Notes under the pieces: generated by a model
What the model saw: the letters and a program-made list of their open reading frames with translations, nothing else
Told to the model about the DNA's origin: nothing
The model's database searches: none
Part shown: one piece after another, positions 1 to 11,800 of the stretch
Numbering within the stretch: the first letter of the stretch is position 1
How the letters are laid out: every line of letters starts with the position of its first letter
Program-made: the position numbers and the translations under genes
DNA from: Scedosporium boydii
Taxonomy: Eukaryota > Ascomycota > Sordariomycetes > Microascales > Microascaceae
Direction: 5' to 3'
Assembly (NCBI GenBank): GCA_002221725.1
Contig: NJFT01000042.1
Location: 1 to 64,000, forward strand
DNA length: 64,000 nt

Positions 1-1
1 C

Positions 2-1138
2 CCCGGGTCTCCAGGCCCCTTCGCCGGCATGCTCCTCGCCGACGCCGGCGCCTCCGTCCTGCGCATCGACCGCGCCCCCTCCCCCAACAACCCACCAACA
101 CCCACCCCGGCCTTCCTTGCCCGCAACAAATCCTCCATAACCCTCAACCTCAAGACCCCGACCTCCCTGCCCCTCCTACACAACCTCATCATCAAGTCCG
201 ACATCCTAATCGACCCCTTCCGCCCGGGCGTCCTCGAAAAGCTGCACCTGGGACCCTCGGACCTGCTTCCCTTGAACCCGCGCCTCATCTACGCGCGCCT
301 CACGGGCTTCCGCCGCGATGGGAAATACGCGACCATGGCGGGCCATGATATCAATTACCTAGCTGCGTCGGGCGTGTTGGGTTTGTTGGGGCGTAGTGGC
401 GAGAAGCCCCATGCGCCGTGGAATCTCGTGGCTGATTTCGCGGGGGGCGGCTTGGCCCTCGTGCATGGTATTTTGCTAGCTCTTTTGGCGAGGGAGAGGA
501 CGGGTAAGGGACAGGTCGTCGAGGGGAATATGGTCGACGGGAGCTCGTACCTGGCTACTTTCCCGCGCTTGGCTTTGAAGACTCCCTTGGCCGATAAGAA
601 GAGGGGCGAGAACGTGCTCGATGGCGGGTGTCCCTGGTATGACACCTACGAGACCAAGGACGGGAAGTACATGTCCGTCGGGCCCCTAGAACCCCAATTC
701 TTCAAGGCCCTCGTGCAAGGACTGGGTCTGCAGGCGTTAGGTTGGGAGAAGACGCGGGCCGACAGGAGTACGTGGGGTGAGATGCGAAGAGTCCTCACCG
801 AGACGTTCAAGACGAAGACGAGGTCCGAGTGGGAGGCCGTCTTCGACGGGACGGATGCCTGCTGCGTGCCCGTTTTGGAATATGCTGAGCTGGAGACCGA
901 TCTCGAGAGGGAGGGCGACCAGAGGCATATCGTCACGCTCAAGGATACGCCTTGCTTTGAATTTAGCGAAAACGAGCGCGGGGAGCCTGGCGCGAGGAAG
1001 GGGTATACCGCTAACTTCCTGACTCCCGGCGAAGGTGGGGAGGAAGCCTTGGAGGAGTGGTGTGGGCTGAAGAAGGGACGTGATTATGATGTTGTGCAAG
1101 GCGCGTTCGTCTCCAACGAAGGAAAGTCGAAGCTGTAA
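2..1138 (+). CDS. Alpha-methylacyl-CoA racemase / CoA-transferase family III, 5' partial
   Basis: Probable alpha-methylacyl-CoA racemase, which epimerises 2-methyl-branched acyl-CoAs for beta-oxidation in peroxisomes or mitochondria. The frame is open from the window edge and reads PGSPGPFAGMLLADAGA, the typical N-terminal CoA-binding segment, so the true start lies upstream. Family motifs follow in order: FLARNKSS, the DPFRPGVLEKL segment, GHDINYLA (the His of the active-site pair), NLVADFAGGG (the Asp of the pair) and CPWYDTYETKDGKYM. It ends in a TAA at 1138 and no intron is needed in the visible part. The nearest neighbour is vps1, convergent. Related CoA-transferases share the fold, so the exact substrate is inferred. 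The domain assignment is strong. Confidence 0.88.
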   Translation, partial: PGSPGPFAGMLLADAGASVLRIDRAPSPNNPPTPTPAFLARNKSSITLNLKTPTSLPLLHNLIIKSDILIDPFRPGVLEKLHLGPSDLLPLNPRLIYARLTGFRRDGKYATMAGHDINYLAASGVLGLLGRSGEKPHAPWNLVADFAGGGLALVHGILLALLARERTGKGQVVEGNMVDGSSYLATFPRLALKTPLADKKRGENVLDGGCPWYDTYETKDGKYMSVGPLEPQFFKALVQGLGLQALGWEKTRADRSTWGEMRRVLTETFKTKTRSEWEAVFDGTDACCVPVLEYAELETDLEREGDQRHIVTLKDTPCFEFSENERGEPGARKGYTANFLTPGEGGEEALEEWCGLKKGRDYDVVQGAFVSNEGKSKL

Positions 1139-1817
1139 GGGTAGGCGATGCGCGTGGATTAGTATCGAAGCTTATAATAAACCCGATACTCCTCACTTAT
1201 ACACACAACTTCATACGCAATCAATCCTCGTAGTATACATCAGCATCAGCATTTTCGCCAGGGAACATCGTACCCCCGTTTTCAATCAATCATTTCGAGA
1301 CCAAAGGTGAATCAGGGCATTCATCGTGTTCTATTAACTAAGTCTTTCCAGCAGTTGGGATAAAAACAACATCTCCTTCCTCCGCTTCCAATCCTCTTTC
1401 CCAGTCGCTTGATATCAACAAGAAAACAGAAAAAAAACAACGACGATCTCCGGAATGACAAAAAGAAGAGTCTACTCCTCCCAGGCATAAACATGTCGAC
1501 ATTCATTCTCCCAGAGCGAAGAAAAAGTGGGAGGTGATATACACCAAGCGTGCCAATCGACGGCGTCCTCCGAGTTCTGGCTTCTAGTTATCCGTCTCTT
1601 TCGCCAAAAGGTGGGGGGGCCTCTATCGGGCGACAATCTACTAGGACCCTCGTAGACACTGCGGACCGGGAGATACCCCGTTGAGTCTGCGGTCTCGTCG
1701 GTACAACGAGGGTCGTGAAATGGCGCAAGAGGGCCGGGTCTAGAAGCAAGAGCGGGGTATAATCTCGATGCCGGCGACAGCAGTTACAAGACACTCTTTG
1801 CCTCTCGGTGGATTGAT
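1139..1817. other. Convergent intergenic region between the racemase gene and vps1
   Basis: About 680 bases between two convergent stop codons, presumably holding both 3' UTRs. I see no supported gene or RNA here. Confidence 0.6.
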
Positions 1818-4420
1818 TTACTGCACTTGGCCGACAATTTCGCTGGCCTTGGCGAGGGACCTAACCATGTCCTGGCACTCCTTCCGACGGCGAATGGTGA
1901 AGTCGCTCTCCTTGAGCAACTCATCCAGAGTGTCTGTCCTGTACATGTTCTCGAGGAGCTCGCGCTGCATCTCGTCCTTGGTGAACCTATTTTACATCGT
2001 TAGATGCTGCTGTTTCGACTTGTATAAGCTGAGGAGAGGGAAGGGGGGACTTACTGGACGAGAGTAAGCATGATCGCCTTGGGAACCATATCAATCATGG
2101 TTCGCTTAACAATGTTAAAGTACGAAGAGATGAGCAGCTCTGCAAAATTGTTAGCATACACAGGGTGACTCAGTTGCCAGGGCCAGGGGGAGGAAAGAAA
2201 ACGTACTGATAACCTCAACCTCAATATTCTCACGCTCGGAGAGCGTCCCAGAAGCCTTGAGAGTAGGCGGAGGAGGCTCCATCGCCGCCGCCTTCTTCTT
2301 GTTCTTGGCCGCGAAGAAACTTCCAAAGAAGCCACTGTTGCTCTCGCCCATGTTCGTGTCAGCCGTGGTGGGACTAGCAGCCCGGCCCGGAGTCGACGCC
2401 GGGAGAGGCTTTCCGGTCTTGGGATCGACCTGCACCGTGCGAGGAGGGTTGTGGCGCTCGTTTACGATGGCCATCGCCTACATGATCGTGGTTAGTGTGC
2501 GGAATTATGGGAGGGGCGGTGCAAAAAGAGATGAAAAGAAGCAAGACACATACCCTGTGGCCGTTCAGGAAGTCGGGATGTCCCGTGTTAATGTAGCAGG
2601 CCTCCATAGCCACCAGATCCTTCACAAGCTTATTCGTCGGCTCCATAGCCTTCTTGAAAAAGGAAATGATAACCGAGTGAATTTTCTCCTTCAACCCAGG
2701 GTATCGGCGATACAGGGCCTTGCCTAGGAGCTGCGAGAGGATGCGCACCAGCTCGTCATAGACGAGCGACACACACTTGAGGCTGGGGTCCTCGAGCCGC
2801 TTGATCTGCTGCTTGACGATGAGCTCAAAGGCCGCCGTCCCGACGAAGAGGGCGGGCGAGGAACCAGACGAGTTGTATAGTATCGTCCGGATGTCGGCGT
2901 CCTTCACCACGTCAAAGGGGTCGATGGCCTTGATGCCGTTGGAGTAGAGCTCGTGGAAGACGAAGCTGATACGCGCACCACCCGACAGCTCGCTGCTCGA
3001 GAGCTCCGTGTTGTTTCCGTCGAGCACGGTGCGCCACTCGTTGGTGAACTCAGTGATGATGTTGAGCACGATGTTGGCGCTGTTGCCCAGCATCGAGGGG
3101 CCTAGGCTGTCGAGCTCGGCGCTGTACTTGGTCAAGGAGCTCGAGATCCTGGCCTTGATGTCGGGTAGGGTCTGCTTAATGTGCATCATAAGAATCAAGT
3201 TCAGCTTGCGAGCGAGGTACGGTGTCCCGCAATACGAGCTCTTGTTCCTGTACGCCTTGTGGTTCTCGAAGAAGTTCTTCTCAGCCTCGAGAGCCGCCGA
3301 AATACTCTTCCTGTTGTCGATATCACGCTGTCCTCGGTTGACGACGGGAACGTAACCGAGACGGAGCGGAATGATGCGGCCGGCGAGAATATCAACAACG
3401 TCCGTTCCGTCGTCCATAAGATCGACCTTGGTCAGCACACCGATGGTCCTCTGTCCCTCGGGGTCCACCTCGCGGCCGAGCTTGAGACCGTCCGAGTTGG
3501 CTAGATCGACGTTGGCGGCGGTAACGGCGAGGATGATGGCGTTGGGCTTGACGATGTACTTGAGAACCATGTCTCGAATCTGACGCTCGATGTCGCGGGG
3601 CTGGTCGCCGACGGGCACTCTCGTTAAACCGGGCAAATCGACGAGGGTAAGGTTAAGGACGTTGGGCGAGTATATTCTCAGGTTAATAGGGGCGGGCGAG
3701 ATGCCGGCATTTCGCCCAACCTTCGCCGCCGTTTCCCTGTCGATTTCCTCCCGGATCTTGTTGAAATCGTGAAACTTTTGGCCCGGGATGTGCAGGAACT
3801 CTCCCCACTCGTCGGGGTTGGCGGCCTTGTCGTCGGAGACGATCTCCTCCTTCGTTCCATTGCTTTGTGAAGAGGCGGGGCGGTTGATAAGCTGAAGGAT
3901 TAGGGGTCGTCGAGTGACGATACCGGAACCTCGTGGTAAGCTGCATAATGGCGGTGACGGAGATTAGCATGCGAACATATTATAAGAAGGAAAAGGGGGG
4001 GGGGGCTCGAGCTACACCGGACCGCGAGATCCGAGCACATCGGCCATAAGCGAAAAATAAAGCGGCCACCGGGTTCGGGGGTTCCATCCACTCACAAGTC
4101 TCGGCCCACGATATTCTCTAGTACAGAGCTCTTTCCGCTAGACTGACTACCGACGACGACTATTTGTGGGAGATCGATCGGGTTCGCAACGCCGACGGTT
4201 GTAAAAACATCCTGAAGTTTATTCACTAATCTATCAAAAGGTTAGAGTGCGTTAGCAATACTGTCGTCGTCATCACCCGCCCCTCCAGGATCGGGTGTCC
4301 GGAAATATGGCTGCCTGCTCCATAGGGGGGGAAATCGCAACGGGAGAATCTCAAAACGTACTGAATAAGAGCAGGATCAGAGATACCGCCTGGCTGGGCA
4401 AGAGACGGATGGCCAGACAT
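1818..4420 (-). CDS. vps1: Vacuolar sorting protein Vps1, dynamin-like GTPase
   Basis: Dynamin-family GTPase of about 701 aa that drives membrane scission in vacuolar/endosomal sorting and peroxisome division. Six exons read on the minus strand: 4420-4362, 4230-4096, 3940-2554, 2477-2207, 2139-2055 and 1986-1818. All junctions are GT..AG and keep one frame. The N-terminus [12 protein letters not shown] runs into NKLQDVF. The G1 loop GSQSSGKSS lies near residue 45, the G3 box DLPG near 165 and the G4 box TKVD near 235. The middle/stalk domain follows, then a Lys-rich variable insert near 560-590, then a GTPase effector domain ending in SEIVGQVQ. The insert and N-terminus fit Vps1 better than mitochondrial Dnm1. 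The start is the first ATG in frame with the GTPase domain. Confidence 0.93.
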
Positions 4421-5973
4421 GTTGGCTATTCGACGAGGAGATCAAGAAGGTGGTTGTTTCCTCGCCTCGAGTCAAGAGGGGCTGGAGATTAGGTGTAGAG
4501 GGGGGTCGGTGTCGAGCTGCGTTTGAGCGGGTCGCTTTCGAGATCTTTGGCTGTAAGGGGGGCAAAGTTGTAGAGGTGAAGATGCGAGGTCGTCTTCGAT
4601 TATAATAAGAACGCTGGCGTTGCAAGCGGAGTTTTGGGAAATCTTGGAAAGGGTGAGTTAGGTTGGTGGAATATAGTCGAAGGTATTGATTGTGGTAGTG
4701 GTAATAGGGTGTTGATGCTAGATTAGACCTTCACGAGCCTGAAGACAAGGGTTGCCACGGCATGGTTTGGTCTTAATTCAACCACAGTACGAAGTACGTA
4801 AGAGCAGAGTGGCTGCAGCCACATTTAAGCCATAGGGGGGAACCACAGACGTGGCGTCCGTGTGAACGGAAGAGCCGCTGGTTGATCTCGAGGGCACGTG
4901 ATTTCGTAGTGCAAACAGCACTGTGATGCCAAAACGGTGAGACCGCTGAAGATATGCGCAAGATCTCTGCTAGCAAACTTTAATCAGACACTACGGCGAA
5001 GTATTGAAACACTCCAGCCAGGAACGGAGCAGCTATCTCAGGACATTTAGTTTGGTAGATCATCAGCAAAAGGATTACAACTCGCCCAGGGAGGATGCAG
5101 ACTTTGGAAGCTAGGTATTCATGTAGCCACCATGGAGACTTAGACGAAGGGCAAGGCTTGCACGTTGAGTATCTCGATTTAGTGATGATTGATTCCCATT
5201 ATCGCATGCTTGTCTGTTGTACAGAACCGCAAAAAGAAGAACGAAAACAAGAAAATTAAAAAATAAAAAAGGAATGATTCCAGCAAACTCGCATCAGTCC
5301 ATCCACCGCGATTCCGCTCCGAGATGTCGACGGCCTGGGGAATGCTCCATCCCTCTATTATAAATCATTGCCAGCAAAACAACAGCAGAACCCCGCCCCG
5401 TCAATGAGCCATTCTTCTAATTCATCAATGAAACCCTCACGCCAATATCCCATATGGGTAGTCCAGTCCTAAATAAAGATAGAATAGAGAGAGGGAAGGG
5501 AGTTGGGGGGAATAGGCAAAAGAAAGAATAATAGTAAATAAAAGGGGCGTTCATGACCTCCTAGTAGTAAGCTCAGCCATTTCAGGTCGCCGTCTAATTC
5601 ACGCTGTTCTGAAAAGAAAAGGTACAGTAGAAGAGTCGCTCGGGAGAGGAGAGTCGGATCCGTCCATGCTCGTTTGTTTCGGACTGGGCCTCGCCCAAGT
5701 CCAGGTTGTTTCCAGAAAATCGACCGGAGTTCCGTCGGTTTTTAACGTCCGGCAAACTTACACGATTTCTCCAGTTTCATACCCATCTGAATATCCATTG
5801 TCGTCGTCTACCCTGTTAGGGCTATAGGGGGGGTAATAGACTACTACTCCCTCTGACTCCCCCAAATTCTCCGAATCGTCCTCAGGATCGTCTAAAGACC
5901 CAAAGGTCGGCATCTCCAGATATGGTGACTGAGCTTCGCTCTCGGAGTTCCCTGGAGAGTTTTCGGGGCCACC
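4421..5973. other. Intergenic region: vps1 promoter side and GID7 3' side
   Basis: About 1.55 kb. It should hold the vps1 promoter and 5' UTR and the 3' UTR of the GID7-like gene. One exact copy of the 9-mer TACGAAGTA is at 4788-4796. I see no gene. Confidence 0.6.
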
Positions 5974-8074
5974 CTAAGCCTCGTCCTGGTTCCGCCAACC
6001 ATTATAGTTGTTCTGCTGCCGAAACTGCCTGTACATCACTCGCAGTTCCTGGCCCCTTGACTTGTTCGACCAGCTGTTAAGACGTGTCAGCACCAGTCCG
6101 TCTAGTAATGGATCTAAAGAAAAGTACACCTACATCTTAACCTTTCCGTCATCGCCGCAAGAGGCCAGCATACAGGGGTCGGCAGGGTTCCAGGCGACGG
6201 AATTGCTTCTCGGATGATGACCGCTAAGCCTGTCGATAGCTGCTCCGGTCTTCTTGTGCCAGATCCACACGTTTCCATCTATACAAATCGGCACATTAGT
6301 CTCATGCAATACAGTAGCAGCGGATATTTTCCTTAAAAAAAAAAAAAAAAAGACTGGCTCCCTACCTTCACTGCCGCTGATGATGAAGCTCTCATTGGCA
6401 CCTCCAAAAGAAGCACGAATCAAACACTCGCCACCGGTGTGACCCAAGAACTTGTGAACGAGCTTGCGCGTAACAAGATCGATCAGCTGCGCCTCGCCAT
6501 CCTTCTTGTTGACCAGCAAATGCCTGCAGTCCTCGCTGATGGCAACGGATGTCGGGAGAGCGTGCAGCTCCAGCTCGTACTCCAGCTCGCGGGACATACC
6601 GTTGTACACGTGGATCTTCCTCTGTTCGTCAATAGCGACAAGCCACCGCCCATCCTGAGAGCCGCAGACATCTTGCGTCCTGTGCTTCCTAGCCCAGTCG
6701 TGGATGAGGTCGCCGTTGAGATTAAAGGTTCGAAGGCTGCGTCTCTTGTCTAGTGTCCCTAGAGTGAACGATTTTCCATCGGGGGCCCAGACACATCCAA
6801 CCACGGGATCCTCACAACGGTCAATTTGTTTTAGCAGTGACCAACTCTAGATGGAAAGAAGGCGCAAACCTCGTCAGCTTAACGTTCTTAGGGACAGAAA
6901 AGGGAAATGCTCTCTAAGCTCACCTTAGTATCCCATAACCTTGCCTGATTATCCCGAGAGCATGTTATTAGTATTGAATCATCCGGACTCCAGGATAAGT
7001 TGCATATCTGCCCATCATCATGGCGTAGGACAGTCGCAACTCCAAAATCTGGAACGTGCCATACGATGACCTCGGATTTGGATCCACAGGCCGCCAAGCG
7101 ATCGCCGCTGTGTGAGAATTGGATTTGCCAGACCTCGCCTTCAAGGTCCGTTAATGTGATGGCAACTTCCGAAGGAAAGTTACTCCTGTCACAGTGATGG
7201 TCGGAATACAGGGATGGGGAGGCCGCGCTTGTGTGATAAAGGCAAGTGTCTATCTGGCTCTGCTTCACTTGTTGTAATAGCCCGGCAAGTCTATTGTCCG
7301 GCAACATGACCGAAGGGGAGATGCATTCTGCGAGAACTGGTTAGCAACAGAACTTTCTGCAATATGATACGGAGCGTGATTTGTAGGGGGATGGGGGAGA
7401 ATGTGCTTACTCGAAAGCTCGGAGAGCAAAACTTGCCGTGACGTCCCATCAGCACCATCCCAGTCAGCTCTCGCCTTCAGGTCTTCAATAGATTGACACA
7501 TCAGGAGAGTAGATAGAAAATGGACTCTACTCGTGTCACACTCAAGGGGAGTTAACTCGCCCCGCAGCACTGAGAGAGCACGAGAAGTTTCACGCCTTTC
7601 CAGGTGTTCTAGGAACTTCTGCTGGCGCATCCAGAACTTCATCAGAGTCCTATCCGAACCCGGTGCTAGGATAAGTCCGTTTATGTTTGAACCAGGCTCT
7701 CCCGCTACTACAGCCTGGGATAGCAGCTGTTCGGCTTCGGCCCAAGAACCGCTGAGAACGGCATCTCGGAATGCGGCAACAGTCGTATTCTCGAGCTCGT
7801 AGCCACTCTCTTCACTAAGAGACTTCGCGATAGACTGGTAACCCATACCGGAGAGGGCTTGGATGAGCAGCCTCGTGACCTCTTCGCGGTCGTGGCCGAA
7901 ATATGTGACGGGGACGCCATCCCGATCTGCACGCGAGGAGCCATTAAGAGCGGGCTTGTATCTACCGGCGGTGCCGTTGTTCGTAACGGCACGTCGGGCA
8001 GGCGAGGTTGAGCCGGGCGACGAGCGCAACGCAGCTCCATTAGACGCCCGCGATTCCTCGGTCTCACCAGACAT
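5974..8074 (-). CDS. gid7: Gid7/WDR26-type LisH-CTLH-WD40 protein (GID/CTLH ubiquitin ligase subunit)
   Basis: Probable subunit of the GID/CTLH E3 ligase, which in yeast degrades gluconeogenic enzymes. Exons on the minus strand: 8074-7411, 7327-6924, 6846-6366, 6278-6134 and 6073-5974, giving 597 aa from the ATG at 8074. A LisH-like segment (FGHDREEVTRLLIQAL) lies near residue 60, CTLH at about 100-190, and a WD40 propeller from about 240 to the end, including LTDLEGEVWQIQFSHSGDRL, GSEDGNVWIWH and CGDDGKVKIW. The fourth exon is bounded upstream by an intron with a run of about 16 T on the coding strand. The start is uncertain: the frame stays open upstream to about 8535 and reads protein-like (basic RRRR patch, poly-Asp), but no ATG occurs on this strand from 8075 to 8881. 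See findings. Confidence 0.9.
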
Positions 8075-8884
8075 CGTATCGCCGCGTCTGCGTTTAGGGC
8101 GGTGTTCCTGGGAGGGCACGAAACTAGCGGGGGGGTGGACGGTGGCCTGCGCAGACAGGCGTCGTCGGCTGCTCTGCTCGGGGATACTATCGCTGTCGAG
8201 TGCGTGAGAGCTGGCGTCGTCGTCGTCGTCGGGATCGGAGCTTGGGGCTCTTCGTCTCCGGCCCAGGACCTGCCTCAAGGGTTGGTTGGAGGCTATGGTA
8301 CTGGTGGAATGGGCGGAATCTGGGCTTGAATTCCCAGACTCCGTATGTCTAAGGTAGAAGAAGTGTAGGAGCGAACGCGGGGTTATAGAGGTGGTGTCAG
8401 GGTCGACTGATTCTCTGTCGTCGTTTGGGGGAGTCTCAGGTGGATGTGTTATCGGTTCGTCGGGTGGAAAGTGGAGCGGAGGTCGTCGGTGCGGTTGAGG
8501 GAAAAGGTAGTTTCCTGTCGAACTAGGTCGCTATCGCTATCCTATGGCGTGCGTATTGTGCAACTCGGAAGCTAGAGGGCTTGTTGTTTCGTCTGGGCAA
8601 GTCTACGAGACAGTAATGTCTTAGGCCGATGAGTCGGGTGCTTGTCACAAGCTTGGGCACAGGGGCAAGGATACCTAACAGGTTGATGATGCGATAACGC
8701 AAAGAGACCGGTGGGTAATAAGGAGACGGCTGCCACTTAAAGAAACGCTGCCCAGCCACCACTGTTTATCACGGGCTAAATGGGAGACTGGAGGAGAGGT
8801 GGAGGCGGAGGTGGTGGTTCAAAGATGGATGCGAGATGGAGCTGAGCTGAGCGGCAACTGACGGAACTAGGAAGCCGTTATCAT

Positions 8885-11800
8885 CGCAGGGAGAAAGAAG
8901 CCAGGGAGCAGACGAGGGCTATTGCATAATGGGATTTATATTTGATGTTTGTACGTTGCGAAGCCGTGTATATGAGCACACTAGGCAGGTTCGTCCTTGC
9001 AGCGTCGGAGTCGAGGTGATGTTCGTCGTGGAGGTTAGCTGGTCACGCTGACCATGTGAGCTCATAACGGGGTTGGGAAGGACAGTGTTGGTCGTAATGG
9101 TCTTAGTCTCAACTCAAAGCATGACGAAACTGGATTTTGCCAGGGTTTCTGCTTGGAAAGACCGATCAATCTGCAGAACCTACGTGGAGCGCCTGGACAC
9201 CCCTTCACTGGCGCACTCTAAGTGGGCAAGCACTGGGCCGGGCGGGGTGGTTAGTGACCTGCCAGGCCAAACTGCCAGCGCAGATACAGACACTGCGTAC
9301 AGCCCGCATGAGCACAACAGCCAGGCCTATGACAGCATCGCACGCGCTTATATAATCGATTCCATCCAACCAGCTGGAAACGACTGGAATCACAGGCACA
9401 GGACATTGAAGTGAACGATTGATACCGAAGATTCAAGCACTTACGACTCAGCACCAACAGCACGGATAGTCATAAGGACGACAAGGTCAACCCCATTCCA
9501 GCCGTCATGGGTGGTAGAATGATCGCTGCCGCCATCGGAAAGTTTCCGTGAGTGGAAGGAATATTCCACTGCTGATTTCAAGCCCTAGCGGCCTTGAAGA
9601 AGAAAGTCTGGCCTGCCTCAGGCGGTTAGGCTAGGACACCGTACACTCGAAGTGTCTGGACATTTAACGATGGGAGGAAGAACATTCGCTGATGCGCTCT
9701 GCAGTTCTTGTATTTTATTTGGTTGCTAATTGAGCTCCTTCACGCCCGCTCTGTTAATACGAAAGACCAGCTCGATTCTGCCCATTTTCCTCTTCTCTCG
9801 TCGTCTCTCGCCCGCCTGGTTGTGCAAGTGGTCTCATGACGCAGGCGTTGTGGGTCTCTTCCTGTGATCGGACATTCCTCTTCGAGCTCCTTACAGCGCC
9901 AGTTCCCGGCCACCGCTCAATCGGCCATCCTCATCGCATCCTCATCGCATCATCGCATCGCAGCTCATCATCTAACTCACGGTCAACTGCCGCAGGTGCA
10001 GCTGAGTTTGATTACCCTCCCTTCCTAAGTAGAAGGTCGACCCCAGAACCAGCCAGCTGCAGGCACGTGCAACGTCCCCCAGTCCCCAGTTCCCCAAAGC
10101 TGAGGCGATCAACGTCAGAGCACGCATCCTCAAGCTCTCCCTTCGTCTTACACGATTCAGGAACCTCGATCCTGATTTCGCATGGTTCGCCCTCATGTAA
10201 AACATATTACACCGCACTTACCAGTACGAAGTACACTAAAATGGCAGTGGTCATGGCGCCTCATTGGTGCATGTAGCTTAAGCCAAGTGCAGTTCGATGC
10301 AGGTGGATCATTGATCCCTTTCTGCAGTGCTGCAGTCCCCCAACACACTGCACGCTTGCGAGAGAGCGTCGGGACCAAACCACACTCTCAGATCGACGTA
10401 TGCTAGGGTCTCCTTTTGTCTACGTCAGTCAGCCTCTAGAGCATATTCGCTCTTGATAATGATCTTTCACTTTCGAAGCAGTGTGAAGGAAAAAGTTTGA
10501 TATTGAGCCGTCGTGTAATTCATGACTGTCCGGGTGGGTAGTGAGCCGCCAGCTTTTCACGGTCTATTCCCCAGACTCACTACAACCTGAAAGTGAAACA
10601 AAATTTCCATGAAGGTATGATTTCTGGTAGGTCCAAGGAAAACCCTGCGCAAACATCAACAATGTAACTTTTCTTCATGCGAAATTGCCCCGGATCCGAG
10701 CAGCGGGATGAGCGTGTATGGCGGAGCAGATCTACGCAAGGGGGAATCAGTCTCTCGGGACCGGCGATGTCCCAACATGTTCCAAGTGCAGCCAGGCAAC
10801 CAGGTCTTTTATCTGGATGGCAGGGGATAGTCTTGCTCTCAGTGGGCCGACTATTGCCTACCGGCAGGTCTACAGGCAATATAGGACGAAATATCTCCCA
10901 ATATCGGGAAGCTGGTTGATGGCGCCCAGTGCAGTTTATATTGGTGGTTGGATCTCGAACCATGGCTCGGTAAAGGGCACGGATGTTGGCCCACCAGACC
11001 ATTGGCGGGACAAGGAAGAATCGGGCGACTTCAAAGAGGTTTATCTAGACAATGATGGGAGTATAAGTGGCGGTGGGCGTACCGAGGTAAGGATCGAGTT
11101 CGATCGAACTCGTTCGAAAGGAATACACTAATAGAGTCAGCCTCAAAATATAACTGAAAGCGGAATAGGGACCGCTCCACGATGGGAGATGGCGGACGCC
11201 ACGGCGGGACAGGGGGTCTCAAATACACCTTCTGGAAACGGCAAGGGCTTGCAAACCTGCCAGGTATTGCCAGCATTATCCATTCTTCCATAGACGGCTC
11301 AGTCTAGTACCTGGAGAAGCATGTCAGTACGAAGGATGTGGGCCTATGGACTTGCATTTGCGTCGATTTGCTATTATAAACTGCACGATTTTACTTTGCA
11401 TGACTCGCTTGTTCTTCTCCCCTCTCGCCGGATAGTTGCGGATGCGGAGTCCAAATCGCCCTCTTGGTTGGATCGCCCTTTCAGTATGTCCTGTCCTCCC
11501 CCCAAAAACGGCTTCACACAGGCCAGGCCAAGGTCCTCAGCCGAGACCTCGATGCGAGAAACCTGCACCAATTAATAAACGTAGCTTCCGTAGCCTATAC
11601 CTCGTACAGCCGCCAAGTGGGCTGAATCACGGCATTCTAGCATATGCAAAGGTAGACTGAACTGCACCTGCATGCAGACGCACTATTTCAGACAGATCGT
11701 ACATATTGTAATATCCACATATAGAGTACGAAGGCCATCAATCCGACTCCACTCCTTTTTCTGGCTCACGTCCGGAGGCGATCCGGTGTATGGAGTAAGT

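Noticed and set aside
9836..11131. Plus-strand frames of 137-146 codons in the gene-poor block
   Set aside because: Low-complexity or random composition, overlapping frames on the other strand, and no recognisable motif.
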